From Cerrena zonata (Eukaryota > Basidiomycota > Agaricomycetes > Polyporales > Cerrenaceae): a stretch of 64,000 bases of DNA. The notes under the pieces are model-generated. The model was not told where the DNA came from, did no database searches, and saw only the letters and a program-made list of their open reading frames with translations. The position numbers were made by a program, and so were the translations under genes. Positions 62,216 to 64,000 of this stretch are shown in pieces. The stretch is taken from NCBI GenBank assembly GCA_038087015.1, contig JASBNA010000069.1, positions 124,001 to 188,000 on the forward strand, in the 5' to 3' direction. Within the stretch, counting starts at the first letter, position 1; the number at the start of each line of letters is the position of its first letter.

Positions 62216-63328
62216 TTAATTTTCTAAGATGGTTGGGAATTCGTTGACATCGGCATTTTCGTAAATGACTCTATAGGTAGCTTCGAATAATGGGAATTCT
62301 TCTTGTAATTTATAGTTTTCCAATAATTCATGAACTTCTTTAGCAGTCAAGATACCTTGAGAGGATTGACCGTTTAATAAGACTTTTTCGGCTTCCCAAG
62401 CATCAACCTTCTTTTCAATCATGTATCTGGCAACTTTAACGTTACGACCACCGGAACAAGTAGTGATTAAATCAGCAACCCCAGCGGATTCTTCGGTGAA
62501 AGTGGTTGGTTCAGGAGGAGCTAAGGCTTTGATACCGAATTTCTTGTAGTAGGAAGCAAAGTGGATGGTTTCCTTTAAACCAATTCTCATAATGGCAGCT
62601 TTAGCGTTATCACCCCAACCACTACCTTCAACAAAACCAACAGCAATGGCAACAACGTTTTTCAAGGCACCGGCAATAGAAGCACCAACAACGTCGCCAA
62701 TAACGTTAACGTGGAAGTAAGTTCTGTGGAAAGCTTCTTTCAAGACGTATTCATCGATATCCTTACCTTCCCCTCTGAAATCAGTTGGTTGAGTGTAAGC
62801 AATAGAAGTTTCTGACCATCTTTGTCTGGCAACTTCATTGGCAATGTTAGCACCAGATAAAACACCACAGTAGATACCTAAGGTGTCGGTGATGGATTGA
62901 GATAACAATTTACAACCTTCAGGACCAACTTCTAAACCTTTAAGACAAGAAATGGCTCTAGCGTTAGGACTAACTTTACCAATCAATTGTTTACAGGTTC
63001 TTGGTAAGAATTGATGAGGAATGTTGAAAATCAACAAGTCAGCGTCTTTAACAACATCAACAATGTCTGGATTAGCAATCAAGTTTTCTGGTAACTTAAC
63101 TCCTGGTAAGTATTTAACATTTTCGTGTTCTCTGTTGATGATTGAAGTTAATTTTTCACCTTCAATTTCTTCTTCGAAAACCCACATATTAACATTTTTT
63201 TCAAAAATATCTGGTTTTTCACCGGTGTTTTCACTAACAATTTTAGCAACAGCAGTACCCCAATTACCAGAACCGATAATGGAGATTTTGAATGGTTTTT
63301 CGATTTTATATGGAATAGCAGAAGTCAT
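62216..63328 (-). CDS. NAD-dependent glycerol-3-phosphate dehydrogenase (Gpd type)
   Basis: Reduces dihydroxyacetone phosphate to glycerol-3-phosphate for osmotic adaptation, redox balance and lipid synthesis. The 370-residue product has the NAD motif GSGNWGTA (G19, G21, G24), FNIPHQF, SCLKGLE, SGANIANEVA, the catalytic GALKNVVAIAVGFVEG (K in GALKN), and TTCSGGRN. It lacks the N-terminal extension of S. cerevisiae Gpd1/Gpd2 (391 and 440 residues) and has no clear PTS2, so it is probably cytosolic. I do not assign Gpd1 versus Gpd2. The promoter has minisatellites and an AGGGG stress-element core near 63413. Confidence 0.92.
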   Translation of the reverse strand: MTSAIPYKIEKPFKISIIGSGNWGTAVAKIVSENTGEKPDIFEKNVNMWVFEEEIEGEKLTSIINREHENVKYLPGVKLPENLIANPDIVDVVKDADLLIFNIPHQFLPRTCKQLIGKVSPNARAISCLKGLEVGPEGCKLLSQSITDTLGIYCGVLSGANIANEVARQRWSETSIAYTQPTDFRGEGKDIDEYVLKEAFHRTYFHVNVIGDVVGASIAGALKNVVAIAVGFVEGSGWGDNAKAAIMRIGLKETIHFASYYKKFGIKALAPPEPTTFTEESAGVADLITTCSGGRNVKVARYMIEKKVDAWEAEKVLLNGQSSQGILTAKEVHELLENYKLQEEFPLFEATYRVIYENADVNEFPTILEN

Positions 63329-63639
63329 TGTTGATTATTTAGGTTGATTAATTTGCAATATCCAAAACCTCCTCCAACTATGGATATTCAAAGCTATTTA
63401 TATTAATTGGAAGAGGGGGCCCAACGACTATCTTATCGAATCTTTCTTTTTTTTTGGTTGAGAAAAGAAAAGCACAAAAGAAACGAGTAAAAGAAAAGTG
63501 TCTTTTGTGTTCGGATCTCAATTGTGCTCCGGATGTTGGATGATGTAATAGCGAGAAGGTCGACCGGCATTGCCCTCGTATCTCCCCATTCCCCCATCCT
63601 CCATACCCATTTCCAGAACTCACCCTTCACTACGCCTAC

Positions 63640-63675
63640 GCTACTACGCTACTACGCTACTACGCTACTACACTA
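63640..63675 (+). repeat. 8-bp tandem repeat (GCTACTAC)
   Basis: Four perfect copies of GCTACTAC followed by a partial copy. Confidence 0.85.
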
Positions 63676-63689
63676 CTGGTTGTGCCACC

Positions 63690-63747
63690 GTACTGGTTGT
63701 ACTAGTGTACTGGTTGTACTAGTGTACTGGTTGTACTAGTGTACTGG
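63690..63747 (+). repeat. 17-bp tandem repeat (GTACTGGTTGTACTAGT)
   Basis: Three perfect copies (63690-63706, 63707-63723, 63724-63740) and a 7-base partial copy. Perfect identity suggests recent expansion. Confidence 0.9.
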
Positions 63748-64000
63748 TGTTGGAGGTGGAGGTATTGTTGGTGTTGGTGGTACCGGAGGAATTGGAGCGA
63801 TTGTTGGTGCATCTAGATCTGAGCTACATCCGTACCCACCCCTTTCTCACCTTGCTCATCGGACCACTAAACCCCGAATTTGCTGACAATAAACCCACTT
63901 GCAACCTGATTATGTCATTTGCCATTAGACTCTCATCCATGATGTAATCGTTTTAGTTTGCAATCACAAATAAGGCTTTGTATGTATGGTGTTGTCCATT

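Larger units (their letters stand above)
63329..64000. promoter_or_regulatory. Upstream region of the glycerol-3-phosphate dehydrogenase gene to the window end
   Basis: No gene identified. AGGGG near 63413 and CCCCT near 63839 match the STRE core used by Msn2/4-type factors, plausible for an osmostress gene. Two tandem repeats are listed separately. Short open frames here arise from the repeats and are not called. Confidence 0.4.

Noticed and set aside
63524..63947. Open frames at the right end of the window
   Set aside because: They read through tandem repeats and give low-complexity peptides only.

Overview
The window is nuclear DNA of an ascomycete budding yeast. Nearly every gene is a single uninterrupted reading frame, spacing is short, non-coding DNA is A+T-rich, and the gene set is that of Saccharomycotina (PHO4, KOG1, RPT1, GRS1, MHR1, MTM1, SSF1, MED21, SSU1, CDG1). 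Codon use fits the CUG-Ser (CTG) clade. I found no CTG codon in GRS1 (677 codons) or RPT1 (446 codons), and one of the few CTG codons in SSF1 falls in an 'NGF-x-S' motif where S. cerevisiae has serine. A Golgi pH regulator (GPR89/GPHR) gene, absent from S. cerevisiae, also fits. I cannot name the species.

Layout. 0-1.4 kb: the 3' end of PHO4 and tRNA-Ala(UGC). 1.4-5.1 kb: a gene-poor stretch with a decayed, circularly permuted inverted repeat of about 0.5 kb per copy and several minisatellites. 5.1-24.6 kb: a monocarboxylate-porter-like transporter, a TMEM223/Mrx15-like mitochondrial protein, an RBM42-like RRM protein, RPC25, RPT1, a Zn2Cys6 factor, MHR1, GPR89, a flavin monooxygenase, GRS1 and PRD1. 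24.6-26.3 kb: A+T-rich DNA ending in an intron-containing tRNA-Pro(UGG). 26.5-33 kb: TRS65, then SSU1 and CDG1 head to head. 33-42 kb: KOG1, MTM1, a Pil1/Lsp1-like protein and a Mic26/27 subunit. 42.5-54.4 kb: RSM22, a formamidase-like gene, an unrecognised membrane protein, an F-box/LRR protein and a PMT1-subfamily mannosyltransferase. 54.4-64 kb: MED21, PIB1, RRP3, SSF1, VMA22, PCD1 and a glycerol-3-phosphate dehydrogenase.

Most genes are unrelated housekeeping neighbours, but two pairings look functional. SSU1 and CDG1 diverge from a 1.6-kb intergenic region: Cdg1 starts the cysteine catabolism that yields sulfite and Ssu1 exports sulfite. RRP3 and SSF1, both ribosome-assembly factors, diverge from a 252-bp promoter.

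Five genes (TRS65, RSM22, the formamidase-like gene, the 47.8-kb membrane protein and the mannosyltransferase) are split by frameshifts. All ten shifts are explained by loss of a single base, usually inside a short homopolymer, and no insertion or clear nonsense mutation was seen. Sequence or assembly undercalling is the simplest explanation, so I annotate these as one gene each. GRS1 keeps an in-frame upstream extension that looks like a mitochondrial presequence and begins with GTG-TTG instead of ATG, as known for yeast GRS1. I found no CRISPR array, intact transposon or clearly unprecedented multi-gene system.
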